NCBI RefSeq assembly: GCF_048771995.1
Contig: NC_133050.1
Coordinates: 1,190,501-1,254,500 of the forward strand
From: Taeniopygia guttata
Taxonomy: Eukaryota > Chordata > Aves > Passeriformes > Estrildidae
Length of the DNA: 64,000 bases
Direction of reading: 5' to 3'
A program made the translations under genes and the position numbers. Below, piece after piece: positions 25,801 through 41,815 of this stretch (position 1 is the first letter of the stretch; every line of letters begins with the position of its first letter). The notes below the pieces were generated by a model, which had not been told where the DNA came from, did no database searches, and saw only the letters and a list, made by a program, of their open reading frames with translations.

Positions 25801-26919
25801 ACAATTCACTTGGTAATTTTACCATATAATGGAAACTGTAGATTTGCTCATCAATGTCCCCTGCCTTACTCTGTTCTTAAAACCGCTAGGTATGCACTGA
25901 AAGGTGTGTTGGATGTTTACTTGCAATACTTCACTGTCATGTTTCATCAATAGGCTTTAAGGTCCCAGCTGCACCTTGCTGATCCTTATGAAAAGAACTC
26001 AAGTCTAAGAAGTATTTGCTACTGGAAAATTATTCTTCTCACATTGAATACTCATCACCACCGCTGCTGATGAGAGAAAGGAAATAAATTCTGAGATTGC
26101 ACACTCTGCTTTTAAAGCTAGGAAGTATTAGGATACAGACATTTCCTCACCTCATTCACAACACAGGCTGCAAAATACTCATTATCTACCTCTTATTTAC
26201 TCAGTTGTAATTGTACTAACTGTAAACACATTGTACTCTTTAGCCATGGGCAATTTTATACATTCCTCCCTAATATCCCAGTCTTTACTGAACTTATCTT
26301 CCTAACATGTCTACAAAGAAAGCTTCCAACTTCACTGAGAGAAATAGTAAAGAAGATAAACAACCCTCAGTATTTTGGGGGGCGATTTAAAGTGCAAGAG
26401 CTTGATTTGCCAACACCTTTAATATCACACATCTTTCTAGGCCCAGCTCCTATTTACTTAAATTGCATAGTTCAGCTCTTCTCTAAATCAGACCATACAA
26501 TTTCATGATCGTTAATCAGAAAATGAGTAATACACGCACAGAAGCTGCAGGGAGAACTGAACTGTCCAGCAGCACACATTCCTCTGGGATAGAAAGTGGA
26601 ACAGCATTGCTGAGGTACTGATAAATAAAACACGAGCTGAATAAATAGTGCAAATAGTGCTCCTATGTAAAGAGAACGTCCTGTAGAAGTTTACTTGCTT
26701 AGAATAAATGAGAACTGGCTAACTTTGGTAATACCACCTAAATTAAAGCTGGGTAAACTTTTAGCTCATGTGCCTGGACAGCAAGCTGATCTTCTGAGTA
26801 GGATTTAAGGATCTTTTAAGGATCTCCAACATGCATGTGACCTTTCTGAAATCCATTCTCCTGATGCCTATGTGTACCATGCTTCTTTCATAGGTAAGGA
26901 CAATCAGATCCTTCACACA
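19816..26919. other. 7-kb AT-rich non-coding desert
   Basis: The sequence is AT-rich with few open frames, no recognisable repeat and no exon chain. It resembles the distal upstream or intronic DNA of a vertebrate gene. Conserved non-coding elements could be present but cannot be recognised without an alignment. Confidence 0.55.
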
Positions 26920-27325
26920 TGGAGCATCACTCATACAAGGAAAGGCTGGGACAATTGGGTTTGTTCAGCCTGGAGAAGCTTTGGGGTGACTTAATTGTGG
27001 CCTTCCAGTACCGTAAGGAATTGACAAAAAAAAATAGGGAGAGGCTATTTGTAAGGGCCTGGGGTTACAAGAAGAGGGAGGGTGGCTTCAAACTGAAAGA
27101 GAGGGGTTTGAGATTAGATGTTAAGAATAAATTCCTCCCTGTGAGGGTGGAGAGGCCCTGGCACAGGTGCCCAGAGCAGCTGTGGCTGCCCCTGGATCCC
27201 TGGCAGTGCCCAAGGCGAGGTTGGACAGGGCTTGGAGCAGCCTGGGACTGTGGAAGGTGCCCAGGGCGGGGGTGGGAGTCGGTGATTTAAGGCCCCTTCT
27301 GACCGAAACCATTCTGAGATGCTGT
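26920..27325 (+). mobile_element. CR1 LINE 3' fragment
   Basis: A long and fairly well preserved CR1 3' region: 'gttcagcctggagaagc', 'ggccttccagtaccgtaagg', 'gagggtggagaggccctgg', 'gcccagagcagctgtggctg' and 'gacagggcttggagcagcc'. It ends near 'aaaccattctgagatgctg', as CR1 3' ends do. It lies about 400 bp upstream of the GC-rich tract before NUP210 exon 1. Confidence 0.9.
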
Positions 27326-27672
27326 GGTAATGAATGAACAGTTTCTCAGCATAGCTGTTAGCACCAGTGTGTCCGGGGAACATGAAGGGGGCCAGGAAGG
27401 CCAATGGCACCCGGCTTGTTCCAGCACTGCTGTGGCAGCAGGACCAGGGCAGTGACCGTCCCGCTGTGCTGGGCTCAGCTGAAGCCACGCTTCGAACCCT
27501 GTGTTCAGCTTTGCTACCCACGACAGAACAGACATTGCGGTGCTGGAGCCTGGCTGGGGAAGGGGAAGGGTCTGGAGCACGACTCCACGAGACACTGGGG
27601 GTTAGGCCCGGAGAAAAGGACGTTTTTCAAACAGCCGGCGCCTGGCCATTGGCACCGCGTGAGTTCCCCTGA

Positions 27673-28182
<510 letters not shown>

Positions 28183-28714
28183 TGAGTGCAGGTGCCGCCG
28201 CCCTTTGTCCGTTCTCCCCCCCGGCTCCTGCGGCGGCTCCCCGGCCCGCGGCGGGGCCTGACGGCTCCCAGGCAGCCGGGCCCTCTCCCACCGCTCTCAC
28301 CTCGCTGCTGGCGGGTTTGGGCGGCCCAGCAGTGCGGGAGCAGGCACGGAGAGCATCCCGAAGGGAAAAGGTTGTTTGTTGTCTGCAGTGGGGGTTCAAC
28401 CCGCTGGAGGGGGGCAGTGTCTGCAGGCCTGGCCCTGGGCAGGAGGTCCCTGCTTGTAAAGGAAGCTTCCCGCCATGGCTCCGTGCCCGACATGTGCCTC
28501 TCACCGCTGTGCACCCACCCACACACCCCACACGTATTCACCTGCTTCTCTCTGTACCCCACACACACACTCCACCTGCTGCTCCAGGTACCGTGCCCAC
28601 TGTGCCTCCACACCCGCACTGCTCACCCTGCCGCCCCGCACTCCCGCAGTGCCACCACACACATGGCCACAGTCCCAAGTGTGCGGGGACAGCGCCCAAA
28701 GTGCTGCTGCTGTG

Positions 28715-28842
28715 GAAATACCCCTTCTCTTGCTGTGCTCAGTAATGAAATACCCCTTCTCTTGCTGTGCTCAGTAATGAAATACCCCTTCTCTTGCTGT
28801 GCTCAGTAATGAAATACCCCTTCTCTTGCTGTGCTCAGTAAT
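28715..28842. repeat. 32-bp minisatellite, four perfect copies (NUP210 intron 1)
   Basis: Four head-to-tail copies of a 32-bp unit beginning 'gaaataccccttctcttgc', identical by eye, at 28715, 28747, 28779 and 28811. Perfect identity implies very recent expansion, or collapse or expansion in assembly. Confidence 0.97.
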
Positions 28843-29158
28843 GAAGGTCCTGACAGCTCTGAGCTCAGGCTGTGGACATAAAGGAGTCATAGCTAAGTCG
28901 GGAGCTTCTCACTGCTGCTGCAAGTGTAGGTAACAGCGCCCTTAAGACTCCACCTGGGAACAGTGAAGTGGAGTTTCAAAAGTGAAAGCTTTCCCAGTTT
29001 TCTCAGTGTTGAGCACGTGGGATGTACTCCAGGAACTTCTGGCTGGGAGCCCCCTTCCTGCCTGGCACAGGGGGGAGGACTGGGTAGTGTTGAGCACAGA
29101 GGCTGAAGGCAAATCCCACAGCATGGGCAAATTTAGAAAGCTCATGGTAGTCTTCATG

Positions 29159-29218
29159 GTAAACAAATGTTGCCAACTCCTTGTCCTTGTAAACAAATGT
29201 TGCCAACTCCTTGTCCTT
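29159..29218. repeat. 30-bp direct duplication (NUP210 intron 1)
   Basis: Two adjacent perfect copies of a 30-bp unit starting 'gtaaacaaatgttgccaac', at 29159 and 29189. Confidence 0.95.
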
Positions 29219-32200
29219 TCTGTCGAGCTCTAGAGTGGTAACTTAATCAGTAATGAGCAGGAGGTACCCACCTGAAAAAGAAGCAGCAGTTGAGGTATGT
29301 TTAGGATGATACTTCCCAATGTGCCAGATGGATGTGTGTAGCAGTTTTCAGGTTTTTTGTGTGTGGCAGTTACTGAAACACATCTTAAAGGGCTATGTTT
29401 TCATTCTCTTTGTTTCTTTGCTTGGTTGTTGTACATTTCTCAATCTCTGGGCTGGGAACAACGCTTTGGTCTGTTACAATTTTTATATTTGAGGATGCTT
29501 GTGAAGAAGAGCAGTAATTTTACCCAGAAGTCAACTAAATGAAAGTTACTAGATGAGATGCTTGTGGTCATGTAATTTAATTTTTAATGGACTGCTTTAG
29601 TGAAAATCTCATAAGTGTGGGTTTTTTCTCTTTCCTTACTCAAATTTTTGAAGGCTGCTGAGTCTTTAAAAGGGTTTGGTTTATGAGGTAAAGTACATTG
29701 CATAAAGCTAAACCCCAAAACTCATCAAAGCACTAGTAAAATCGGGGAGTATAGACTCCCTTTCCTGTTTGCCAGTGAGCTGTGAGATGATGCTGGGCTG
29801 GCTGCAGCCATTCCTGCACATGCCAGGTGCTATCCTGCTGTCAGAAGCATGGAGATCTCTGCTAATCTCACTAAAGTCTTCAAATGAAAATATGTAAGAT
29901 TGTTCTCCAGAGACATGCCATATTTTATCTACATATCTCTAATGGAAGTGATTTTTGTATACTTCAGAGCATGTTCCATTGGTGCTGTTTGCCAGTATAC
30001 AATGGCTCATATCCCTCATGCAAAGGGGCCTCAACATCCTTTTCCATCCTCTCCCTCTGCCCTTCAGAGATGACTTTTGGCTGAGAATTCAGGAAATTAC
30101 ACCTAATTCACCTTCTGTGTGCTGTCATCTTCTGTGGCTTGTAGAATGAGCATTTATTGACTTCTGCTTTGCAAGGCCTGGCAGGATGTGGGTTGTGAAA
30201 CTCGACGTGTGCTCGGCAAACCCTCCGGAGGAAGGAGCCGTGTGTGTGCCTGAGCAGATGCAGCAGTTGCACCCAGGGCTCTCTCCCTCTGCATCCTTGT
30301 CCTCGCAGGCCTGGAGCTGTGGGGGGACAGAAGGAATTGTGTCTGGAGGAGCAGCAGCACAGCCACTTGCTGACACCTGTGCTTCCTGTCTGAAGGAGCT
30401 GTTACTGGAGAGGGGCTGTCGAACTGACCAAGTTAGGGAGTACCAAATGCACTGGCTTGGGATGGAGTGACTCTTCCTCACATTTGGGAAATGATAGGTG
30501 TGTTTGCATGCATGAAAGCAGGGGTTTGAATGGAAATGGTCAGATTCAGGCCCTCTGTGTCTGGAGAGGGGACTGGGGGTTTGGGATATGGGAGATTGTG
30601 GCCTATGGGAGCTGTTCTGGTTGTACAGCAGCATCTGATAGCTGCTTGACACCTTTTGAAGGTCTGCATTACTCATCTCAAGCATTCAGAATTCAAAGGC
30701 AAGTGTCCAATTTCCTGAAAGATCAGTCTATAGCATGTTGTGACTTTACTTTTTCCCAGTTTCCCTTTCAGCCTTCAAGTTTACGTCTGAAAGTAGGATA
30801 TTTTCAAAGTGATTGTAGTGGTGTCTGAGAATTGCACTGATTGAGAGGGAAAAGGTCAAGTTCTGTCATCATCCCAACAGACTGGGAGTAATGGTAAAGT
30901 TACAAGCATGGTTCTAAAGTATTTTCTGGATTTCAAAATGCTCATGCCTTCTGGAGTTTGGGTTGCCTTTATATTAAAATTATTTTTTGGAAAAAGCTTT
31001 GTTTTCAAAGCAGACAGTGTTTCCATCTGTTAATATTGTACGTGGCACTATTTTCAGGCATAAAATACAGTCTGTGCAGATATATTTAGCATTTATATTG
31101 CATCTGTATTTGTCTTTTAACCACCTTAATCCATAAATTACACCTGAAAGAATGAAAGCATTCAAAAGCAGAATTTTCTCCTTGAAACCTGCCATACCAT
31201 AATAACATTTTTTTGGGGGAGGATGGGAACACACACACAAAAAAAAAATTCCCCCCAAGGTAGGCTCCATGGCTGGGTATTTGTAGCAGAAATTGTCTGC
31301 AGTGTACAAATATGTTTACATATTTCATTGTTTCATGGAGCGTAGAACTGAGATACATGGTGAGGGCTGGTGGAAATGAAGAGGAGTTTATTGCCACCTT
31401 AATGAAAGGTTTGTGTGTGCTACTGAAGCCCTCACTGAAGGAGTTGTAATGAGGTAATTGCCATGGGAGAGGAGCTGGTGGCACAACAGTAAAGGGGGAG
31501 ATGCAGTGGCTGAGTGGTGTTGGAGCTGTGGGATGCACAGGTACTTCCAGAGAGCCCAAGCCCACTGCACAGTGCTGCTGTCACAGTAGTTGGCTGGCCA
31601 AGCTCATTTTCCAGCTCCTTACCTTGTCGTGGTGTTGTTGTAGATTGATCTTACTTCTCCGTCTGCTGGCTTGTGTGCTTTTAAAAATCTGTATCAGTAG
31701 TGTTGTTCATTGAGATCTGTTGCTTTGCTCTAAGACCAATAGTCTCATCCCTGGTAATGTGGGAGTTGTGTTGCTTCCTGGATCACCTCTTTTACCACAG
31801 GTCTAAAAAACCTGTCTGACTGTCACAAAAAATGTTTTGTGTGAGCTATTGTTTACTTCCGTATTGTGAAGTGACATCTTAAATAATGTTTGTTCTCCCT
31901 CTCCCTGACTCACCTGGCTGTGCTTTCCCAGCAGGGCTTCAAGCTCTTGGAAGTGCCAGCAGGAGCTCAGGACTGGTTTGAGGTGTGCTGGGTGGTAAAG
32001 TGAGAGGGGCTGTGCTGCTGTGACTCAGTTGTGTGTGTTACCTGAGAGTGTTGGCTCAGAACCAGAGCAGGGGGTGCGAGTCTGTGGCAGAAGTGTTCTG
32101 ACAGAGCCCAGGAGGCAGAAGAAATAATGTTGTTTCTCTTAGCTGATGTTTGAATATCAGTGCAAGTTTACTGTTGAAAAAAGCTTTTTCTCAGTCTGAG

Positions 32201-35200
32201 CATCACTTGCCTGCTAAGGCAGACAGAAGGACTAGGGACTTGTTGATTTTGGGCAATATTTCATTGCTGAACACCCATGAAATAAATGTTCTAGACTTTT
32301 GCTCTCTTTTTAGTCCCAAGAGTGGCGATATAATATCCCCAGTGTATTGGTCAGTCCAATCTTCCCAAACTCTTGGAGTCTTCTACTGCTCAGTTCCCGC
32401 TGACTGCATACCAGCCCAAATGCCCAATAAAATTCTAAAAGATCAGATCAACTGACAGTCGTAGTGCAGCTCCACAGAGGTGGATTTTTGCTGGCTCAGT
32501 CAGCTGAGTTTAGTCTGAAGAGCTGACAGAACAGTATAAAACACTGGAGCAATAAGAATCAACAGAGAATTGCCAGGGAGAGAAACAGGAATAAGTGCCT
32601 GATCTTTGAACCAACTGATGAATAAATGACGTATAATCTAGTGGGGTATTGATTGACATGTGGTGCTACAGAACAGTCAATGAAGAACACGGGCCTGGGT
32701 TTGGCTAGATGTGTGGCTACAGTCTTGGCACATGGCTCTGTGTCTGAGGCCCTGGAGGGGATGGAAATGGTGAATGAAGCACAGACTGACAAGAGGACTG
32801 GCAGCCTCTTTGTTGGTGCCATTCATTCCTCAGCAAGTAGGATTTTTCTCTGAGGGAAATACAAACTGGGGACTTTGGTGAGCTTTTTTCCCCTTCCCTC
32901 CTCAGTCTTCCTTCGGGTCCTTCCTCCCTGCCTTGCTGTTTCTTACAGGCGCTGGCTTTGGGATCCAGAGCAAGTGCCAGAAATGCTTCCCATTGCTGGC
33001 TTCTCAGGATCTAATTTTGCCTTCTGACAAGCCCAGCTCTCAATGTCACACACACTGACACGCTGCCGAAGAGCTGCTGTAGTTGGCAGAGGATCCAAAT
33101 TGTGGGTTTTGTCACTTAAAGCTGAAGATTCTTTTTCTTGCCCATCTAGGACCCAGTAGTGATCCCAGTGTAGTGCTGCTGTAATCCCCAGCCTGGCTGA
33201 TTAATGCCTTTGCCTCTCTGTGCTTGGCCCTGCATCCAGGTAGCTGTAAGCAGAATGTGCTTCTGATATTGCTGAATGATAGAGGGGCCATCAGATACTT
33301 CCTGTGTTCTGCTGGAAAAAATACTTATCGAGCAGATTGTTTTTAAATATAAATCCATATGAAACCAAGCCTCAGAAAGGTCCATTGGAGTAAGATTTCT
33401 ATTGAAAAAAAAGACATTCAGGTGATATTCTACCTCTTAAACTATTGCTAGAAGCCAAATAGTGTTTAATCTCAGTTTCTCTACTGCAGTGACTGGCTTT
33501 TAGCTGTAAAAGCATGAAAGTTCCTTTAAAATTGGAGAGTGTATGTTTGCAGTTAAAATTTAATTTTTGTTGATGTATTCCTAGTCTGAAAAGTATCCTG
33601 TAATTAGATTCCATTTTACAGCACTGCTATTAGTGCAAATCACAGTGGTTTTGTATTACAATTCATAGCCAGATATTAAAAGAACAAATACAAACCACAG
33701 TGAAACCCCTGTTGTGTTGTAACCACAATCAATACCAGACTGTAAGAATGCAAAATCCTCAAATTAATAACACAACATCTAATGGCAGAGAGTATTAAGC
33801 AGTGTAAAGAGCTAAATAAAAGTCAATTTCTTACATATAATTCTTATTTAAAAAAACCTGCATGCAGACCTAGTCACATGCACATGCTCAGCTTTAAAAG
33901 CCAACCAGGCAAGTACAGGAAAAGCCTTACTTGTTGTGAAAGCTTATATTTTTAAAGAAACTTGCTAAATGTTGGAAAAGTGTTTCATGGTTGCCTGGGA
34001 ACAACAGAACAGAAGTAAAATAACTAATTGCTCACTTTTAATCTCTCAAATAGATTTTAATTTTTTAGAGTAAAGCTGTGTGCTATTAATACAGAAAATA
34101 ATACTATTTTAGAAACAGTGTAATCCCTATTAAAGATATGCACATATTTGTGTACATTGTTTAAGTATATAGACTAGATATAAACAAACAATTTTCAGGT
34201 TTAAGCTTTCAATTAGAGTTTCAATTGCCCATTGTCTACTGCTGTGGGCTGTTTTTTCCTTGATTAGATAAAGTACTTTGAAATTCTGGGTCAGCAGTTG
34301 ATATTGTCATTTCAAAATCCTCTAAAACTACTCCTTATGGAAGCAAAATACTGTTGGGAGCTTAAGGTTCGAAATGGGATTTGCAGTTTTCTTGCAGTGG
34401 CTACGAGCAGAGGCCCGTGCTCACCCGGGCTGCAGCTGTTAACTCTCAGATAATTCAGTGCGCTGTGATGTGTTGTTTTTCAATAGATACGCTTTTAGTT
34501 AAGGAGAAATTCAGTTTTTTGCTGGTGTGGATTTGTTGGTTGTGCCATTAAGAGAAGGAGGTGAAACCTGTGTCTGGGAACTCAGTCATACGTGACATTG
34601 CTGTTTGTTTGGAACTCCCATCCTGCTCCTTGCTGGGTTAGAGAATTTTCCCCACACATCCCAGGTAGGCATTTTTGTACATCTTCCAGAGAAAAAGTCC
34701 AAGCCATCCAGCTTCCCCAAATTACAGGGGGGAATCCAGTGCCCGGTTTAGGTTGCATTTGCCAGAGAGCGCAGCTGTCTGCTCTAGAAGTTTTCATCAG
34801 AGCTGTGCTATCCGGAGGAGCGATTCCCGAGCAGCTTTGTCACCCATCAGTGCTTGCTTTCATTGTTTTAATCCTTCAAAGGGCCCTTGTGAGCGGATCC
34901 CGGGCACACAGCGGGGGCTGTTCCGGGCTGGGTTCCCGAGCAGCTCCCGGCGCTGCCTCTCTCCCTCCCTGGCTCTGGGCTGGGATGGCCCCGGCACAGC
35001 CCGGGCACGGGGCTGAAGGGCCGGAGTGACTAGCAAGGGCTTTGGCTGCTGCAGCACTTCACTGGCTCTGCACTTACCCCTCAGATGTGCAGTGCTGCTA
35101 GCTCAGATTTACTTTGAAGAGGCTTGGTTTTTAATAACTCTTCAACTTTTGTTGTTGTTTTATCTTGACGGTTTTGGTACACTGGAAGGGAACGCTGGGC

Positions 35201-35433
35201 TCCACTAAGTAATACCCTGGGCCTGCTCCATGGGTTTCGGGGAAAGTTGATTGATTCCATGGTGGAGAGAATGGTGAGCTTGCCTGCCCTGCCTCTGGCC
35301 TGGGCTTTCCCCATCCTCAGCCCACGCTTGCCTTGGCTGGGGTCCTTGAGGAGCTGCTGCCATCCGCTCTTCCCAAAGGCAGCGGCTGGGCACGCAGCAG
35401 GTGCCGGGTGAATTGCTGGGATCCGTGTGCTGA

Positions 35434-35646
<213 letters not shown>

Positions 35647-36316
35647 TGAGATCTGGAGCTGCACAGGCGCATTTCACTTCCTATGCACAGTCTTTTAGGC
35701 TTTCCATCGCCGTGGAAAAGTAAAAAGTTTTAACTTCTGTTTGCCTCAGATAAGTGTTAATTACTTAATGATACACCCAGGAAAAAATGTAATTCTTAAA
35801 ACCCCCACCCCCAAAAATCCACCAATAGAGGGGGTGATTGAAATATAAAAAAGTGTTTAATAAAAATGACTAGCGCAAATTCAGATACTTAGTATTTGAA
35901 AAGCTGGAAGTTGCTTTTGTGTCTGTCATACAATATACCTGGTTAGTTTTTATAGTGAGAGAGAGGCAAAGCCGGATGGCCAATTAAATGCCGTGCAGTC
36001 ACTAACTGAAGGAGTTTATGGGCCTTTATTGTCTGTGGGTGAAAGTCATCTCTGGGACATGAGAGCACTGTAGCAACTCTGCATAAGCACTCCCAGACAG
36101 CACCTGTACCTGTCAGTGTAAATGGAGATCAGAGTTTCTGCAGATTTATTCTGCAGTTCAGTGAGGAAGGGAACTGTTTTTCTTGCTTTCTGAGCCACTG
36201 TTTGACCATGAGTTTCTTCATGAAGGTCATGACCAAGTTTCGGTTCCTTCAGTGTCAGTGCCTTGTGTCACTGGCTAAATTTGAGGTGCATCTTAACTTA
36301 TCATTGTTCTTGATGA

Positions 36317-36532
<216 letters not shown>

Positions 36533-37311
36533 TGAAAGTTCTAACTGTCTGATACATGCACTAGCTTTATTTGTCACACTGTTGATTGTTTGAAGCCAAG
36601 TGGAGAATTTTAAGGAGTTTCTCTGGATCATACCTGGTGAAGTTGTCTGTTCCTTTTTTTCTTTTGAGCTGAAGTAGTCTAAAGAATTTTGCAAAAGGAT
36701 GTTTTTGTGAACAGTCAGGTATCTGACAGGAGGTTCCGAGGTGATGTTTGAGACCAGCCACCTATTGCTCAATCTGTTTAACTACTACACAAACACTTCT
36801 GGGACACACCATTTAGGCTTACAAGAGTCAGTGCATTTGTGAATGCATTTGTTATTTAATAGGAGCAGAAAACTTCTGCTTTTTGTAGCATCAGAAAAAG
36901 AGCCATGATCTGATATGAATTCCATGCTTACAACAATCAAGTTTTGTGCACACACAACACTCCAAGCAAGGGAGTTTTAGAACAGCTACTGAAGGGAAAT
37001 AATGTGTCAAGTGGCTATAAAAGGTGGAATTAACTGTTTTGGTTACTGTGCCCATCCCACCTGTGTTTGTAAACTCTGAATGTCAGGTGAAGTATGGTAA
37101 TATGGTGATATGTTAATAATGAAAAGTAAATTTGTTTTTGTCCTATGTGCAGTGCTGGATTTGTGGCTTGGTGTTGTGCAGATTCAAGGGTACTTCATGG
37201 TTCTTCTTGTAGGGATAAAATAGAGAAATTTCCCAGGGAAATAGGTCATGGTTTATGTTCCAGGAAGACTCTATGCTCGTTCTCTGTTTATATTTTAATC
37301 TGGTTGTTTGA

Positions 37312-37416
<105 letters not shown>

Positions 37417-38818
37417 TAAAGTAATTTCCTTTGGTCTCAAAAGTTGGTTCAGTCTGATGCGTAAAAAATACTTCCCCACATCTAGCCAGTTTACTGAACT
37501 GGTGCCTAAAATGATAATGTTAAGAGTCAGTTGTTTCAGTTTGGTTTTTTTTAACCTACTCAGCAGCCTGGGCACTTTGTTCTCTGTTTAATTTAACTGA
37601 TAGTGTTAGTGAGCAGCTCTGGTAGCTCCGATGCCATAATTAGAAATAAACAGATGCAGTTGTTATCTTTCTGAAACATCTCATGCAGAAGGAAGATTTA
37701 CCAGTAAGATTGTTATCTCAGGATTTCAGCAGAGTTTTATTTTTCGCTTTTGAAGGGAAAAAAGTCACTTTCCATTTCAGAAAGGAGCTCTCTGAGCCTT
37801 AAGAGTTTCAGGTGTCAGTGGACACTTAGTTCTGGTGTTGAAATAGGAGGATTCCTTGTGGGGAAACCAGTTCTCCTACAGAGCAGAATGGTTAACAGCC
37901 GACTTCCATCCTCCACCTGACACTCCAAATACGCTGCAGGTGGGATGGGGGGAGCCAGCAAGACTTTGCTCCTGGGCAAACACAAACTAATTTTGCAGCC
38001 TTAGAGAAGCAGCATTGGCTGGGGAAAGCCTGCTAAGCCCATAATACACCTGAAGCTGCAGGTACAAGTGAGAGCCAGAATGAATGGCTTAGTGGGACTG
38101 GATATCCCAAGTCCTGGTACATATGGAGCTTTTTTTGTCAGTATAACTATTTGCTGATGTGATTTTAACCAAACTAATATTGATATATTCTCTACTGTTA
38201 GCATAACTATGATACCATAGAAATGTTCTACAAGTGGTACAGCTTTGCAAAATAAATCATAAATTGTCAGGAATATGTTAATATCCATAACTGTTCTCCA
38301 TATGGCTCCACTGGTTTTTCTCTGAACGTGAACATGAAGCCAGGCAGATCATGTGCATACAGAAGGTGACACCATGTGAAATATGCTCCTCTTTCCAAAA
38401 TTTCCTGTCATTTGCCCGTTCATGGCAAATTCCTTCCCTCTCTTTTGCCACTTTTCACTGAAATTTCTAACAGTTACTACAGGTTTTCTGCTTGCAGACT
38501 ATTTTCATAGTCATTTGTTAAATATGTCCTGGCTTCTTGAGGGAGGTCAGAGTTGCATTCTGGGTTTGTTGAGCTATTGCTTTTATAAACATAAGCTTTG
38601 GGTCTTGCACATCAGTTCTTTTACAATATAGAGGGTTTTTGCAGTCTCACCTACTGAACAAACTGGAGAGGTAATTGTAGACAACATGTGCAGTCTTGTG
38701 ATAGCTCACAAGCAAGCTTCAGACAAACTTACCTTTCACAGAAGTTAGCTGCAGATACCTCAAAGAATGAGTAAAATTGGGATATCTGGTCCCAGGCAAG
38801 TATCTTAAATCGGCTTAA

Positions 38819-39112
<294 letters not shown>

Positions 39113-39347
39113 TGAATGAGCATCTGCTTTTCTATAGTCTCCAAAATGATCTTCATATCGACATGAATTTTTTCTTCATTCTTGCACTGTGTGCACAGAG
39201 CAGATCTCTGTACCATTCACTGTCCCTTGCATTTTGTTGTGACAAAAGTCAAGATGAAACTAAAGAGCCAAATAATAAAAATAAAATTACAGCAAATAAT
39301 GGTTTACACTTCTAGATTCTAAATTCCTGCTTCATGGTCTGTTTTAA

Positions 39348-39635
<288 letters not shown>

Positions 39636-40265
39636 TAATGTTTAATACTGTTTTCCTAAGGCACACAGTGATAGAGCTGTTTAGTTCTTTCTGTCAAAAA
39701 AATTGTGACTCTTAAGAATATACTCTTGCAGATTTGTCAAGGATGTGGAGACAAGGGTAACTTAAAATGAGAGCTAACACTGTGATTTTAGTTGTTGACA
39801 GTCACTAAGGAATTGACTGACTTTCTTGCTTAAATCAAATTTAGATTAGTAACTTTTCTAACAGAAAATGTTTTATTGGCAAATGGATTTGCTCCACAAA
39901 GTGAAGCCTTTATAAATGTGGGTTATCTGGCTTTATGCCCATTTCAAAATGCAGTGCCTTGAGTTTTCTCTCCTTTTTTCCCTTCTGTCTTTTTATTTCG
40001 TTTGAAGCTGGAAACCACTTGAATGTTAGGTCGAAATACTGAGATGACATTAGTTGGGAATTGCAGTTTCACAGACATACAATTTGCCAAGAAACTCGTT
40101 TTGTGTGTGTGATGTCAGGACAGAAGTGCTATTTTTACAAGCCACTAGAAGTATTGATTTCGTATGTGCACTAGGCATCAGTAAAAAGTAATCAGCAATA
40201 ATTAGCAGCAGATAGCCACTGCCACACCTGCTTTTATTGTTTCCTATGTTTTGTTTCACGTCCAG

Positions 40266-40636
<371 letters not shown>

Positions 40637-40880
40637 TAAATCATGTCTGTTCCCCTCAGTCACTGTAGAAATGTATGGGGCTTTATTTAATGTTTACATT
40701 TCAGTCCTTATATTCTCTAGTGAGATCTCTCCAAAGTGCTCGCTGTCCTGCAGTGAAGTGGGGAGAATGTTTATTTGCAGTGCACACTTAGCTTTAGAAT
40801 AGCCACAGAGGCTTGAGGAGTGCCAGGAGAATGCTGCTCTTGGCTTGTGCTGAACCATGTGTTCCTTGACTGAGCTGCAG

Positions 40881-40949
40881 GTATCTGCATGCAGGGTGTG
40901 TCCTGGCTGCCCAGCAGCACTGTCTGTGTGGTAGCTCCTGCATATTTGG
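40881..40949 (+). pseudogene. NUP210: NUP210 exon 8, open but with unusual replacements
   Basis: The 69-nt exon is in phase and reads SICMQGVSWLPSSTVCVVAPAYLG once the split codons are joined in the normal way. The human counterpart is [24 protein letters not shown]. Arg to Cys, Arg to Trp, Asn to Ser (removing an N-glycosylation sequon), Tyr to Cys and Glu to Ala in one short exon suggest loss of constraint. Human is a distant comparator, so part of this may be ordinary bird divergence. Confidence 0.8.
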
Positions 40950-41200
40950 GTTGGTACTGCTGCAGTCTTCTGATTGAATAATGCAATTTCTGGCCTTGTT
41001 TCTGTGATTTTCATGCTGTATCTCCACGCTTCCGTTCAATGTTAGCTTTCACAGAAAAGGAATTTTATTCATAAAAGTAGCTCAATGTGAAATAGGTTTT
41101 ATGTACTTTCTTTTATCTCTGTAGTCAGCAGTTTAAAATAATGAATGTTCATCTGCAGAGTGTGGGCACCAGAAGCAAAATGCTTTTCTCCATTAGATAA

Positions 41201-41356
<156 letters not shown>

Positions 41357-41587
41357 TGAAATGTTTAGATACTTTTCTGTGACTGTCTCCTAAATCCTGA
41401 CTTGCTTTGGAATTGAGTGATTTCTTATTTACATTGAGACAGGACAGTGCAAAGCTTGTTGTTTCTTGCCTCTTCATTTTTTCATTTGTTTTGTTGTTGT
41501 TACTTTTTAAAAACAAAGCACTCTGGGTGATTCATGTGAAGTTATTGGAGTCTGAAGTGCTGTAGAAAAAAAAATGGAACTTGGGCA

Positions 41588-41815
41588 ATGTCTTTCAGGT
41601 TGGATGGGGCTTGGAGCAACCTGAAATCACCCAGTGCCACCCCTGCCATGGGCAGGGACACCTTCCACTGTGCCAGGCTGCTCCCAGCCCCAGTGCCCAG
41701 CCTGGTCTTGGGCACTGCCGGGGATCCAGGGGCAGCCACAGCTGCTCTGGGCACCTGTGCCAGGGCCTCCCCACCCTCACAGGGAAGAGCTTCTTCCTTA
41801 ATTCTATATACTAGG
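41588..41815 (-). mobile_element. CR1 LINE 3' fragment, antisense (NUP210 intron 9)
   Basis: The plus strand shows the complement of CR1: 'ggcagggacaccttccactg', 'ggggatccaggggcagccac', 'gctgctctgggcacctgtgc' and 'agggcctccccaccctcac'. It is a well-preserved short 3' fragment. Confidence 0.9.

Noticed and set aside
1-26919. HDAC11, expected head-to-head upstream of NUP210 in mammals
   Set aside because: None of the deacetylase hallmarks (for example the GGGFHH or DLDAHQGNG type motifs) is visible on either strand.
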